DNA from: an uncultured Alphaproteobacteria bacterium
GTDB lineage: Bacteria; Pseudomonadota; Alphaproteobacteria; HIMB59; GCA-002718135
DNA: 64,000 nt
NCBI GenBank assembly: GCA_902623255.1
Contig: CACNSY010000001.1
Coordinates: 81,463 to 145,462, forward strand
Direction: 5' to 3'
This document shows, one piece after another, positions 1-8,325 of the stretch. Under the pieces are notes generated by a model, which made no database searches, was not told the origin of the DNA, and saw only the letters and a program-made list of their open reading frames with translations. Numbering within the stretch: the stretch's first letter is position 1; each line of letters begins with the position of its first letter. The position numbers were made by a program, and so were the translations under genes.

Positions 1-428
1 TCGTGCAAACTTTTACCAGCATCTTGTTCTAAATGTAATCTTACAATTCTAATATCTTTCGATGTTCCATCTTTAAAATCAATTGTAACTTTTCCTTCTC
101 CTACAATTGGATATTTGTACTGACTAATTTGATATCCTTGTGGAAGATCAGCATAAAAGTAATTTTTTCTATCAAAGACTGAATAATTATTAATTTTAGC
201 ATTTAAACCAACTCCAGTTTTTACTGCTTGCTCTACACAGTACTTATTAATTACTGGTAACATTCCTGGCATAGCAGCATCAACTAAAGATACTTGGCTA
301 TTTGGTGATGAACCAAATTTTGTTGATGATGAAGAAAATAATTTGGAATTGGATTTTACCTGAGCATGTATTTCAAGACCTATTACCATTTCCCAATCAT
401 ACTTTTCACCTTTTATTAAATTATTCAT
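1..428 (-). CDS. gatB: Aspartyl/glutamyl-tRNA amidotransferase subunit B (5' part, runs off window)
   Basis: Only the first about 142 codons are inside the window; the gene continues past position 1. The ATG is at 428-426 on the minus strand. The protein opens with a short leader and then the GatB signature [20 protein letters not shown], followed by [12 protein letters not shown] and [15 protein letters not shown], all typical of the GatB kinase-like (cradle) domain. GatB binds the misacylated tRNA and activates Glu or Asp on tRNA(Gln)/tRNA(Asn) with ATP; GatA supplies the ammonia. The start overlaps the gatA stop by 8 bases, so gatC-gatA-gatB are translationally linked in the order usual for this complex. 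Confidence 0.97.
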   Translation of the reverse strand, partial: MNNLIKGEKYDWEMVIGLEIHAQVKSNSKLFSSSSTKFGSSPNSQVSLVDAAMPGMLPVINKYCVEQAVKTGVGLNAKINNYSVFDRKNYFYADLPQGYQISQYKYPIVGEGKVTIDFKDGTSKDIRIVRLHLEQDAGKSLH

Positions 429-1845
429 ATGATCTTTCTAGAGATACAGCGGCATTAAAAACTTGTTGTTCATCAAAGTGTTTTCCTAATATTTGAATAC
501 CTAGTGGTAAATTATTTTTATCTTTCCCAAAGGGAATGGAAATACCAGGTAAGCCTGCTAAAGAAGCAGGAACCGTAAACACATCATTTAAATACATTTT
601 GATAGGGTCATTTTGTTTTTCATTTAAAGGGAATGCAGCACTTGGAGCAGTAGGAGTAACTATAAAATCACACTCTTTAAAAGCTTTATTAAAATCATCG
701 GCTATTAATTTTCTTACTTTTTGTGCCTTCAGATAATATGCATCATAATATCCTGCAGATAATACGTATGTTCCTATTAAAATTCTTCTTTTTACCTCTC
801 TTCCAAAACCTTGAGCTCTTGTATTTTCATACATTTCATCAAGAGAATCAATTTCTTCCGATCTAAAACCATATTTTACTCCATCATAACGAGCTAAATT
901 TGACGAAGCTTCAGCAGGAGCAATTATATAATAAGTAGGAAGTGCATATTTAGTATGAGGAAGTGAAATATTTTTAATTTTAACACCTTTTTTTTCTAAA
1001 ACCTTGATAGCATCTTCCCATATCTGACTTATTTCCATTGGTGTACCATCAATGGAATACTCCTTTGGTATACCAACAGTTTTCCCATTTAGATCATCAT
1101 CTAAATTTTCAAAATAATTTGGAATATCTACTTTAGCACTTGTACTATCTCTTTGATCAAACCCAGCTATTGATTTTAATAATATTGATGCATCTTCAAC
1201 ATTATGAGAAAAAATTCCTGCTTGATCCAAACTAGATGCAAATGCAGCTATACCCCATCGTGAACATAAACCATATGTTGGCTTGATACCAACAACACCA
1301 CAAAAGCTAGCTGGCTGTCTTATTGATCCGCCTGTATCTGTTCCAGTTGCCCCTAAACATAAATCTGCAGCAACTGCGGCTGCGGAACCACCAGAAGATC
1401 CACCAGGAGCTAAAGGCTCATTCTCTTTTGATAGGGGGTTAATTGTATTTCCAAAAAAACTTGTATTAGTCGCTGAGCCCATGGCAAACTCATCTAAATT
1501 TGTTTTACCAACAAAAATAGATCCTTCATCTAATAATTTTTGAGTAACAAATGATTCATAAGTTGGATGAAAATTTTCTAAAATCTTTGAAGCTGCGGTT
1601 GTAGGCATATTTTTAGTACAAAATAGATCCTTGATTGCAATTGGAATACCTTTTAATTTTTTTTCTGAATTATTATTCTCTAAGTTATCTATCTGCTTTA
1701 AAACATTCTCTTCACTAAAATGAATAAAAACATTTAAGTTTTCATTTTCCTTAATTCTTTTTAAATAATCCTGATTTAATTCTCTTATTGATATTTTTTT
1801 TGTCTCGAGATCTTTTAACGTTTGTTTCAAAGATGATTTAGGCAT
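421..1845 (-). CDS. gatA: Aspartyl/glutamyl-tRNA amidotransferase subunit A
   Basis: This is the amidase-signature subunit of GatCAB (474 aa, normal length about 480). It hydrolyses glutamine and passes ammonia to GatB for tRNA-dependent Gln/Asn formation in the cytosol. The Ser-cisSer-Lys triad is visible: Lys72 in PIAIKDLF, Ser150 in the glycine-serine stretch [11 protein letters not shown], and the nucleophile Ser174 in [11 protein letters not shown]. The start ATG overlaps the gatC stop by one base (TAATG) and the 3' end overlaps gatB by 8 bases, so the three subunits form one operon. The C-terminal [19 protein letters not shown] stretch is the usual end of GatA. Nothing suggests loss of function. 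Confidence 0.97.
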   Translation of the reverse strand: MPKSSLKQTLKDLETKKISIRELNQDYLKRIKENENLNVFIHFSEENVLKQIDNLENNNSEKKLKGIPIAIKDLFCTKNMPTTAASKILENFHPTYESFVTQKLLDEGSIFVGKTNLDEFAMGSATNTSFFGNTINPLSKENEPLAPGGSSGGSAAAVAADLCLGATGTDTGGSIRQPASFCGVVGIKPTYGLCSRWGIAAFASSLDQAGIFSHNVEDASILLKSIAGFDQRDSTSAKVDIPNYFENLDDDLNGKTVGIPKEYSIDGTPMEISQIWEDAIKVLEKKGVKIKNISLPHTKYALPTYYIIAPAEASSNLARYDGVKYGFRSEEIDSLDEMYENTRAQGFGREVKRRILIGTYVLSAGYYDAYYLKAQKVRKLIADDFNKAFKECDFIVTPTAPSAAFPLNEKQNDPIKMYLNDVFTVPASLAGLPGISIPFGKDKNNLPLGIQILGKHFDEQQVFNAAVSLERSYE

Positions 1846-2132
1846 TATTCTACCACCTTTGGTACTGCAAAAAAACCTTCGAGTTTATCAGGAGCATTTT
1901 CAAGAATTTCCTCACTAGAATTAGTATCATTAGATACATCTTCTCTTTTAGGTAAAATTGATGATGATATGTTACTTAACGGTTCTACATTTTCAGTATT
2001 TACTTCATTTAACTGCTCTACCCAGTCTAAAATGGAATTAAGATCCTTAATATAATCTTCAGATTCTTTACCATCTAACTTTATTCTAGATAGACGAGCA
2101 ATTTTATTTATTGTATTTTTATCAATCTTCAA
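1845..2132 (-). CDS. gatC: Aspartyl/glutamyl-tRNA amidotransferase subunit C
   Basis: Small stabilising subunit (95 aa, the family norm) that wraps around GatA and contacts GatB. The N-terminal INKIARLSRIKLD and the tail GFFAVPKVVE are hallmark GatC segments. It is the first gene of the minus-strand gatCAB operon. Its start lies only 17 bases from the favoured start of ruvX on the other strand, so promoters for the two divergent units must overlap the neighbouring coding sequences. Confidence 0.95.
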   Translation of the reverse strand: MKIDKNTINKIARLSRIKLDGKESEDYIKDLNSILDWVEQLNEVNTENVEPLSNISSSILPKREDVSNDTNSSEEILENAPDKLEGFFAVPKVVE

Positions 2133-2149
2133 TTTATGAGCTCCATTAT

Positions 2150-2608
2150 ATGAATGATCAAAATAATTTAATCGATGGCCTTAATACATCACAAATACTT
2201 GTAGGTCTAGACCTAGGAACTAAAACGATTGGTGTTGCAGTAAGCGATAGATCAAAAATAATCGCTACACCGCTTTCAATTATCCAAAGAAAAGGAACTA
2301 ATAAAGATTTAATTATCATGAAAGATATTTTGAAAGAGTATGAAATTGGAGGATTTATTCTTGGTCTGCCGATTAGCCTGGATAATAGTGAAAACAAACA
2401 AAGCCAATTAGTAAGAGATTTTAATATTAATCTTCAAACCTTTTTTAAGAAACCTACAGCTCTCTGGGATGAAAGATTTTCATCAGATGTAATCTTTAAA
2501 GAAATGAGAAAGGCCGATTTTAGTAAAACAAAGATAAAAAGTAAACTAGATCAACAATCGGCTGCTTATATCTTACAAGGATATTTAGATAGATATAGAA
2601 ATAATTAA
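2150..2608 (+). CDS. ruvX: Putative pre-16S rRNA nuclease / Holliday junction resolvase-like YqgF
   Basis: RNase H-fold protein of the YqgF/RuvX family, essential in many bacteria and implicated in 16S rRNA 5'-end maturation. The signature VGLDLGTKTIGVAVSD carries the first catalytic Asp. Later GGFILGLPISLDNSENKQS and ALWDERFSS (catalytic Glu/Asp region) and the terminal DQQSAAYILQGYLD match the family. I chose the ATG at 2150 (152 aa). A TTG in the same frame at 2111 would give 13 more residues but would overlap gatC by 22 bases; alphaproteobacterial homologues usually have about 15-20 residues before the GLDLG motif, which fits the ATG. The gene is divergent from gatC and followed 38 bases later by pyrB. 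Confidence 0.93.
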   Translation: MNDQNNLIDGLNTSQILVGLDLGTKTIGVAVSDRSKIIATPLSIIQRKGTNKDLIIMKDILKEYEIGGFILGLPISLDNSENKQSQLVRDFNINLQTFFKKPTALWDERFSSDVIFKEMRKADFSKTKIKSKLDQQSAAYILQGYLDRYRNN

Positions 2609-2617
2609 TAAATTAGT

Positions 2618-2646
2618 TTACACATACTTACACATTATTGACACAT
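2618..2646 (+). repeat. Three phased direct repeats (TTACACAT, TTACACAT, TGACACAT) before pyrB
   Basis: The 38-base gap between ruvX and pyrB holds TTACACAT at 2618-2625, TTACACAT at 2628-2635 and TGACACAT at 2639-2646, spaced 10 and 11 bases apart, about one helical turn each. The last repeat abuts the ATG at 2647. Phased direct repeats of this look just upstream of a tyrosine-recombinase gene are typical of arm-type sites bound by the integrase N-terminal domain. The protein starting here begins with such a domain, so I infer a relic integrase control/arm site. Any role in pyrB regulation is untested. Confidence 0.55.
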
Positions 2647-3792
2647 ATGAATTCAAAGCTACTTAAATCAGGACACATAAAATTATATAAAAGAGAAAAT
2701 TCAAAATATTGGCAAATGAAAGTGAAAATGCCAAAATTAAAAGCAATCAGATCCTCTACAGGTACAAAAATTCTTAAAGATGCAGAAAAAATAGCTTTAA
2801 AATATTATTCATCAATTTCTTCAAAAACAAATATCAAATTAAAAAGAAGTAAAAATATTTTTAAAAAAATTCATTTAGTAGAAACAGGTGATTTAACCAA
2901 GAAAGAAATTGAGCACATCTTAGATGAGTCTAAAAAATATATAACTTTTAATAAAAGGAAAATTAAAAAAATTAATGTTTTAGAAGGAAGAACAATATTT
3001 AATCTTTTTTTTGAAGATTCAACAAGAACAAGAACAAGTTTTGAAGTTGCTGCTAAAAGGCTAGGAGCAGATCTCATTAATGTAGTGGTAAAAGATAGTT
3101 CTATTAATAAAGGTGAGACCTTACTCGATACTATGACTACTATTAATTCAATGAATCCTGACGTTTTAATTGTCAGACATCCAGAGGAAGGAATTAGTAA
3201 AAAAATTTCAGAAACAGTAGATGCGTCTGTAATTAACGCTGGTGATGGTAGTCATGAGCATCCCACACAAGCGTTATTAGATGCACTTACTATAAAAAAT
3301 AAATTTGAAAATTTTACAAAATTAAAAATTGCTATATGCGGAGATATTTTACATAGCCGTGTTGCTAGATCAAACATAATCATACTCTCAAAGTTAGGTG
3401 CAAAAATAAATGTTATTGGACCTAAAGAATGGTTACCAAAAAGTTTAAATAAACTACCTGTGAATGTTTATACAGAAATGAAAAAGGGATTACAGAATTG
3501 TGATATTGTTATGATGCTACGTATTCAAAAAGAAAGAATAGTTGGGAAAATAATGCCAAATCAAAAGACTTATTTTAAAAAGTATGGTTTAGATTACAAT
3601 AAACTTAAATATGCAAAAAAAAATGCTTTCGTTATGCATCCAGGTCCAATGAACCGTGGTGTAGAAATAGACTCCAAACTTGCCGATGACGTCACGAGGA
3701 GCTTAATACAAGAACAGGTGGCTATGGGTGTTGCAGTACGAATGGCATGCTTAGACTTAATTATTAAAAACAGAGATGACTTTAGTAAGTAG
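2647..3792 (+). CDS. pyrB: Aspartate carbamoyltransferase catalytic chain with integrase-like N-terminal extension
   Basis: Catalyses carbamoyl phosphate + aspartate to carbamoyl aspartate, the first committed pyrimidine step. From the ATG at 2647 the protein has 381 aa against about 305-320 for the family. The enzyme part begins near residue 72 (KKIHLVETGDLTKKEI) and looks intact: phosphate loop STRTRTS at 125, HPTQALLDA at 205, MHPGPMNRG at 330. The first about 65 residues are foreign to PyrB and resemble the arm-binding N-terminal domain of tyrosine recombinases. There is no ATG, GTG or TTG between residue 28 (Met) and the enzyme part, so the fusion cannot be removed by a later normal start. 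A TTG at 2638 is an alternative start 3 codons upstream. The usual partner pyrC is not next to it; plsY overlaps its 3' end by 17 bases. Confidence 0.9.
   Translation: MNSKLLKSGHIKLYKRENSKYWQMKVKMPKLKAIRSSTGTKILKDAEKIALKYYSSISSKTNIKLKRSKNIFKKIHLVETGDLTKKEIEHILDESKKYITFNKRKIKKINVLEGRTIFNLFFEDSTRTRTSFEVAAKRLGADLINVVVKDSSINKGETLLDTMTTINSMNPDVLIVRHPEEGISKKISETVDASVINAGDGSHEHPTQALLDALTIKNKFENFTKLKIAICGDILHSRVARSNIIILSKLGAKINVIGPKEWLPKSLNKLPVNVYTEMKKGLQNCDIVMMLRIQKERIVGKIMPNQKTYFKKYGLDYNKLKYAKKNAFVMHPGPMNRGVEIDSKLADDVTRSLIQEQVAMGVAVRMACLDLIIKNRDDFSK
2671..2823 (+). other. Integrase arm-binding-like domain fused in frame to PyrB
   Basis: About residues 9-59 of the PyrB reading frame: GHIKLYKRENSKYWQ, then a basic strand and RSSTGTKILKDAEKIALKYY. 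The pattern (Lys/Arg-rich strand, N-S-x-x-W-Q, basic strand, R-x-S-T-x-T, then an acidic/basic helix with A-x-x-x-A) is that of the three-stranded-sheet-plus-helix N-terminal domain of many phage and island integrases. No catalytic recombinase domain follows; the frame passes straight into PyrB. I infer a remnant of an integrase gene joined to pyrB by deletion. The assignment rests on pattern recognition, not on a profile search. Confidence 0.6.
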
Positions 3793-4381
3793 TTTATTAT
3801 TAATCATATTGTTTTATGTAATAGGATCATTACCCTTTGCATTGATTTTTACAAAATTATTTGGCTTGGGAGATATTAGAAAGGTTGGTTCTGGAAATGT
3901 AGGTGCCACAAATGTTTTAAGAACAGGAAATAAATTTGTGGCATTCATTGTTCTTTGTTTTGATATTTTTAAAGGCTTTCTACCGTTCCTCATTTTACAA
4001 ATGTATTTTCAAGATATTTCTTTATTGAATAAAATACTTCTCTGTCACTTTGCCATATTAGGTCACATCTATCCTGTCTGGTTGAAATTTAAAGGTGGAA
4101 AAGGTGTTGCAACGTATATTGGTTTTTTATTTGGTCTTAATCCTTACATTGCACTTTTATTTTTATTAGTATGGCTTGTTACTGCTTTTGTAAGTAAATA
4201 CTCTTCTCTTGGATCTTTAATTGGAATTTTAGTAGCTCCAGCTTATTATATTTTTATTAATTTTAATTTTTATATTCTAATTTTCTTTATTTATTTAACT
4301 TTAATTATTTATCTTAAACACACAGAAAACATTAAAAGACTCGTAAACAAAACTGAAAGTAAAATTAAATTATCCAAGTAA
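3776..4381 (+). CDS. plsY: Acyl-phosphate:glycerol-3-phosphate acyltransferase PlsY
   Basis: Integral membrane acyltransferase that makes lysophosphatidic acid from acyl-phosphate and glycerol-3-phosphate (201 aa, normal size). The three conserved cytoplasmic motifs are present: GSLPFALIFTKLFGLGDIRKVGSGNVGATNVLR (positions about 13-45), then GHIYPVWLKFKGGKGVAT (the substrate loop) and a later GSLIGI. About five to six hydrophobic segments span the protein. It overlaps pyrB by 17 bases. In most alphaproteobacteria dprA lies between plsY and topA; here only 65 bases separate them. Confidence 0.95.
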   Translation: MTLVSSLLLIILFYVIGSLPFALIFTKLFGLGDIRKVGSGNVGATNVLRTGNKFVAFIVLCFDIFKGFLPFLILQMYFQDISLLNKILLCHFAILGHIYPVWLKFKGGKGVATYIGFLFGLNPYIALLFLLVWLVTAFVSKYSSLGSLIGILVAPAYYIFINFNFYILIFFIYLTLIIYLKHTENIKRLVNKTESKIKLSK

Positions 4382-4446
4382 AAATATACTTTTTTTTAAA
4401 ATTTCTTGACGAATTATCTTTAAACTGAAATTTGGGGCCAAAATTT

Positions 4447-6972
4447 ATGAATGTATTAATTGTTGAATCACCATCGAAGGCAAAGTCAATTAATAAATAT
4501 TTAGGCTCTGACTTCAAAGTTCTCGCAAGTGTTGGACATGTAAGAGATTTATCAGCAAAAAATGATGCGATAGATACTGAAAATGATTTCCAAATGAAAT
4601 GGGAAACCAGTGATCGTGGAAAAAAAGTGATAAAGGAAATAACAGATGCAGCAAAAAAATCTGAAAATTTATATCTAGCAACTGACCCAGACCGTGAAGG
4701 TGAAGCCATTGCATGGCATGTAGAGAAACTACTTAGAGATAATTCATCACTTTCAAAATTAAATATTCACCGTGTAACATTTAATGAAATTACAAAAAAT
4801 GCAGTTCTTGATAGTCTTAAAGAGCCAAGAGAAATAGATGAAAATTTAGTAAATGCTTATCTTGCAAGAAGAGCGTTAGATTTTCTTGTTGGCTTTACAC
4901 TTTCTCCAGTGCTATGGAGAAAGTTACCAGGTTCAAAATCAGCGGGTAGAGTTCAATCTGTAGCCTTAAGAATAATTAGTGAGAGAGAACTTGAAATAGA
5001 AAAATTTATTCCACAGGAATATTGGTCTTTACAAGGCGAGTTTAGAAATAAAGAAGATAAAATTATTAATTCCAGACTTACAGTTTATGATGGGAATAAA
5101 GTAGATAAACTTGATATTAAAAATGAGAGTGAGGCGACAAAAATTTTTAATGATATTAAAAATTCTACTTTCACTGTTGGAAATATTACGAAAAAAGAAG
5201 CTAGAAGAAATCCCTATCCTGCTTTTACAACATCTACAATGCAAATTGAGTCTAGTCGTAAACTTGGTCTTAGTGCGAATCAAACAATGCGCACAGCTCA
5301 ACGCCTTTATGAAGGAACAGACATTAAAGGAGAAACAACTGGCTTAATAACTTATATGCGTACAGACAGTGTCGTCATGTCAAAAGAAGCCATTAACCAA
5401 GTTCGAGGTTTTGTTACTGATAATTATGGTGCAAACTATTTACCAGAAGCGCCAAGAGTTTATAAATCTAAGGCGAAAAATGCTCAAGAAGCACATGAAT
5501 GTATTAGGCCAACAAATATTTACCTAACACCAAAAGATATTAAGCAATACATTACCTTAGAAGAATACAAGTTATATGAAATTATTTGGCAAAGAGCGGT
5601 AAGTTCACAAATGGCGAGTGCTATATTAGATCAAGTAGCAGTTGATATTACAAACGAAGATAAAAAAATTGTTTTACGAGCAAATGGATCAACAATTAAG
5701 TTTCCAGGGATGTACAAAGTTTATCAAGAGGCTAAAGATGATGATAAAGATGAGGAAAAAGAAACAATTCTTCCTGCCATGAGTGAGGGAGAAAGTTTAA
5801 ATTTAAAAGAAGTTGAAAAGACACAACATTTTACTTCCCCTCCTCCTCGTTACACCGAAGCAAGCTTAGTTAAAAAACTTGAAGAACTTGGTATTGGCAG
5901 ACCATCTACTTATGCTTCTATTATTAAAGTTCTACAAGATAGAGATTATGTAATTTTAGATAAAAAACGTTTTAATCCTCATGATAGAGGACGAATAGTA
6001 TCGATATTTTTAGAAAAATATTTCAATCAATATGTGGAATATGATTTTACTGCTGATCTTGAAAATCAACTTGATGAAATTTCTGATGGTAAGCTTGATT
6101 GGAAAGAGGTTCTGAGAAAATTTTGGGAAACATTTAAACAACTCTGTGATGAAACTGTAGGCAAATCAAATAGAGAGGTGATTGATGTGTTAGATGAAGC
6201 ATTAGGTCCACATTTCTTTCCACCAAACGGAGCAGATGAAAAAAGAAAATGTCCAACGTGTGATAATGGAAGACTAGGAATTAAAGTTGGCAAGTTTGGA
6301 GGATTTATTGGCTGCTCTAATTATCCTGATTGCAAATATACAGTTCAGTTTAATCAATTAAACGATAAAGATGGTGCTGCACTTAGCGGACCAAAAGAAA
6401 TTGGTGTTTATCCAGAAACAGGTGAAATGATTACTCTTCGAAAAGGCCCTTATGGATTTTATATGCAAGTTGGTGAAGGGACGAAAGAAAAAAAACCAAA
6501 AAGAGTTTCTATTCCTAAGAATTTTGAACCAGATGAAATTGGATTAAACACAGCTATTCAATTACTAGGTTTGCCACGTAAATTAGGATTTCATCCAGAA
6601 ACAAATAAAACAGTTAGCGCAGGTATAGGAATGTACGGACCATATATTCTGCATGATAAAAAATATAAAGCTCTCGAAAAAACAGATAATATTCTTGATA
6701 TAGAACTTGAAAGAGCCATTGAATTAATTGCTAAACCTACACAGAGAGGTAATGCAACATTAAAAACATTTGGTGAGCATCCAACAGAAAAGAAAAATAT
6801 TACTGCTCATGATGGAAAATTTGGACCATATGTAAAATGTGGAAAAATAAATGCATCAATTCTTGGTGATCAAAGTATTGACAGCTTAAAATTAGAAGAT
6901 GCTATTAGGCTAATTGATGAAAGAAAAGCTAAAATGGGTCTTAAAAAAAAGAAAAAAACAGTTAAGAATTGA
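4447..6972 (+). CDS. topA: DNA topoisomerase I
   Basis: Type IA topoisomerase that relaxes negative supercoils (841 aa from the ATG at 4447; a TTG at 4432 would add 5 residues but the family starts MNVLIVESPSKAKSI). The Toprim domain has DPDREGEAIAWH near residue 80. The active-site Tyr is Tyr303 in LITYMRTDS. One C4 zinc ribbon starts at Cys602 (CPTC) and ends with GCSNYPDC. Two TopA C-terminal repeats follow (RKGPYGFYMQVG, GKFGPYVKCG), ending in a lysine-rich tail. The next usual gene, rnr (RNase R), is not present downstream. Confidence 0.97.
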   Translation: MNVLIVESPSKAKSINKYLGSDFKVLASVGHVRDLSAKNDAIDTENDFQMKWETSDRGKKVIKEITDAAKKSENLYLATDPDREGEAIAWHVEKLLRDNSSLSKLNIHRVTFNEITKNAVLDSLKEPREIDENLVNAYLARRALDFLVGFTLSPVLWRKLPGSKSAGRVQSVALRIISERELEIEKFIPQEYWSLQGEFRNKEDKIINSRLTVYDGNKVDKLDIKNESEATKIFNDIKNSTFTVGNITKKEARRNPYPAFTTSTMQIESSRKLGLSANQTMRTAQRLYEGTDIKGETTGLITYMRTDSVVMSKEAINQVRGFVTDNYGANYLPEAPRVYKSKAKNAQEAHECIRPTNIYLTPKDIKQYITLEEYKLYEIIWQRAVSSQMASAILDQVAVDITNEDKKIVLRANGSTIKFPGMYKVYQEAKDDDKDEEKETILPAMSEGESLNLKEVEKTQHFTSPPPRYTEASLVKKLEELGIGRPSTYASIIKVLQDRDYVILDKKRFNPHDRGRIVSIFLEKYFNQYVEYDFTADLENQLDEISDGKLDWKEVLRKFWETFKQLCDETVGKSNREVIDVLDEALGPHFFPPNGADEKRKCPTCDNGRLGIKVGKFGGFIGCSNYPDCKYTVQFNQLNDKDGAALSGPKEIGVYPETGEMITLRKGPYGFYMQVGEGTKEKKPKRVSIPKNFEPDEIGLNTAIQLLGLPRKLGFHPETNKTVSAGIGMYGPYILHDKKYKALEKTDNILDIELERAIELIAKPTQRGNATLKTFGEHPTEKKNITAHDGKFGPYVKCGKINASILGDQSIDSLKLEDAIRLIDERKAKMGLKKKKKTVKN

Positions 6973-7002
6973 ATTAAGCTAAAATAGTTTTAAATAGAGA
7001 CT

Positions 7003-8325
7003 ATGGCAAAAAATATATCTCTATCAACAATCAAAACTTTCAAAAATAAATTTCTAAGAAATAATAAAAATACAGCATCAAGAAATGCATTAATCAAAAA
7101 CGATTTAGCTAATGTTGCACTCAATTGGGAAAACTTTAGTCAAATCAATCATAATTTTTCTAATCTAATAAAAAAAGAGCTGCCAGCTACAAATCAAATG
7201 GCATCAGGTAGATGTTGGGGATTTGCTGGATTAAATCTTATGCGTTTACAAGTTGTTGATAGCCTTGAACTAAATACATTCGAGTTTTCACAAAATTATT
7301 TCATGTTTTGGGATAAGTTAGAGAAAGCAAATTATTTTTTAGAGAATATTATCAAATCAAGAGATGAATCATATGAGAGCAGATTAATTACTCATCTTTT
7401 AAAAGCTCCTGTACAAGATGGCGGACAGTGGGATATGTTTGTAAACTTAATCAACAAGTATGGTGCAGTTCCAAAAGATGTAATGCCTGAAACAAATCAT
7501 AGCAGCAAATCTGGTGCTATGAATTATATTCTTACGCATAAATTAAGAGAGTTTGCTTCTATACTAAGAAAGAAAAAAGCTAAAAATTCTGCTGCTCTTA
7601 AAAAAGACATGATGGAAACAATTTATAATTTATTAGCAATGTTTCTTGGTCAACCACCAGATGTTATCAATTGGTCTACTAGAAATAAAGACAATAGACA
7701 CATTGTCATTTCTGATATGACACCAATTGATTTCTGCAAAAAATATGCTGAAATCAATATTAAAGATAAAGTTTGCTTAATTCATGCTCCAATGAGCAAT
7801 AAAAAATTTAATACAATGTACACAGTTGAATATCTGGGTAATGTTGTTGAAGGGCAAATTATTAAATATCTAAATGTAGATATAAAAGAATTAAAAAAAT
7901 CAGCAATGGACTCAATTAAAAACAATGAAGCTGTATGGTTTGGTTGTGATGTTGGTAAACGTTTTAGTCGTGATATGGGTGTACTTGATATGGGTATTTA
8001 TGATTATGAAAATGTCTTTCAGACTTCATTTAAGATGAATAAACAAGCTCGCTTAGAGTACGGTGATAGTGAAATGACTCATGCCATGCTTTTAACAGGT
8101 GTTGATATTAAAAAAAGAAATTCAACTAAATGGAAAATTGAAAATAGCTGGGGAACAAAAAGTGGCAATCAAGGATATATGATGATGACTGATGAATGGT
8201 TCGATGAATATACCTATGAAGTTGTCATTGATAAAAAATATCTTAACAAGAGACTTTTAAAATATTTAGATATGGAACCAGTTGCGCTAGCACCTTGGGA
8301 TCCTATGGGAGCTCTAGCTAAATAA
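7003..8325 (+). CDS. pepC: Aminopeptidase C / bleomycin hydrolase family cysteine peptidase
   Basis: Papain-fold peptidase of family C1B (440 aa, normal). The catalytic triad is visible: Cys71 in SGRCWGFAGLN, His360 in EMTHAMLLTG and Asn381 in KIENSWGTKSGNQGY. The C-terminus PWDPMGALAK is the conserved tail that lies in the active-site cleft of PepC hexamers and makes them aminopeptidases. No signal peptide is seen, so it should act in the cytosol on peptides. The gene stands alone, 30 bases after topA, and its stop codon abuts the stop of the convergent desaturase. The family is commonest in Firmicutes, Bacteroidetes and eukaryotes, so transfer is possible. Confidence 0.93.
   Translation: MAKNISLSTIKTFKNKFLRNNKNTASRNALIKNDLANVALNWENFSQINHNFSNLIKKELPATNQMASGRCWGFAGLNLMRLQVVDSLELNTFEFSQNYFMFWDKLEKANYFLENIIKSRDESYESRLITHLLKAPVQDGGQWDMFVNLINKYGAVPKDVMPETNHSSKSGAMNYILTHKLREFASILRKKKAKNSAALKKDMMETIYNLLAMFLGQPPDVINWSTRNKDNRHIVISDMTPIDFCKKYAEINIKDKVCLIHAPMSNKKFNTMYTVEYLGNVVEGQIIKYLNVDIKELKKSAMDSIKNNEAVWFGCDVGKRFSRDMGVLDMGIYDYENVFQTSFKMNKQARLEYGDSEMTHAMLLTGVDIKKRNSTKWKIENSWGTKSGNQGYMMMTDEWFDEYTYEVVIDKKYLNKRLLKYLDMEPVALAPWDPMGALAK

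Noticed and set aside
4406..4434. TTGACG as a -35 box for topA
   Set aside because: No acceptable -10 lies 16-18 bases downstream.
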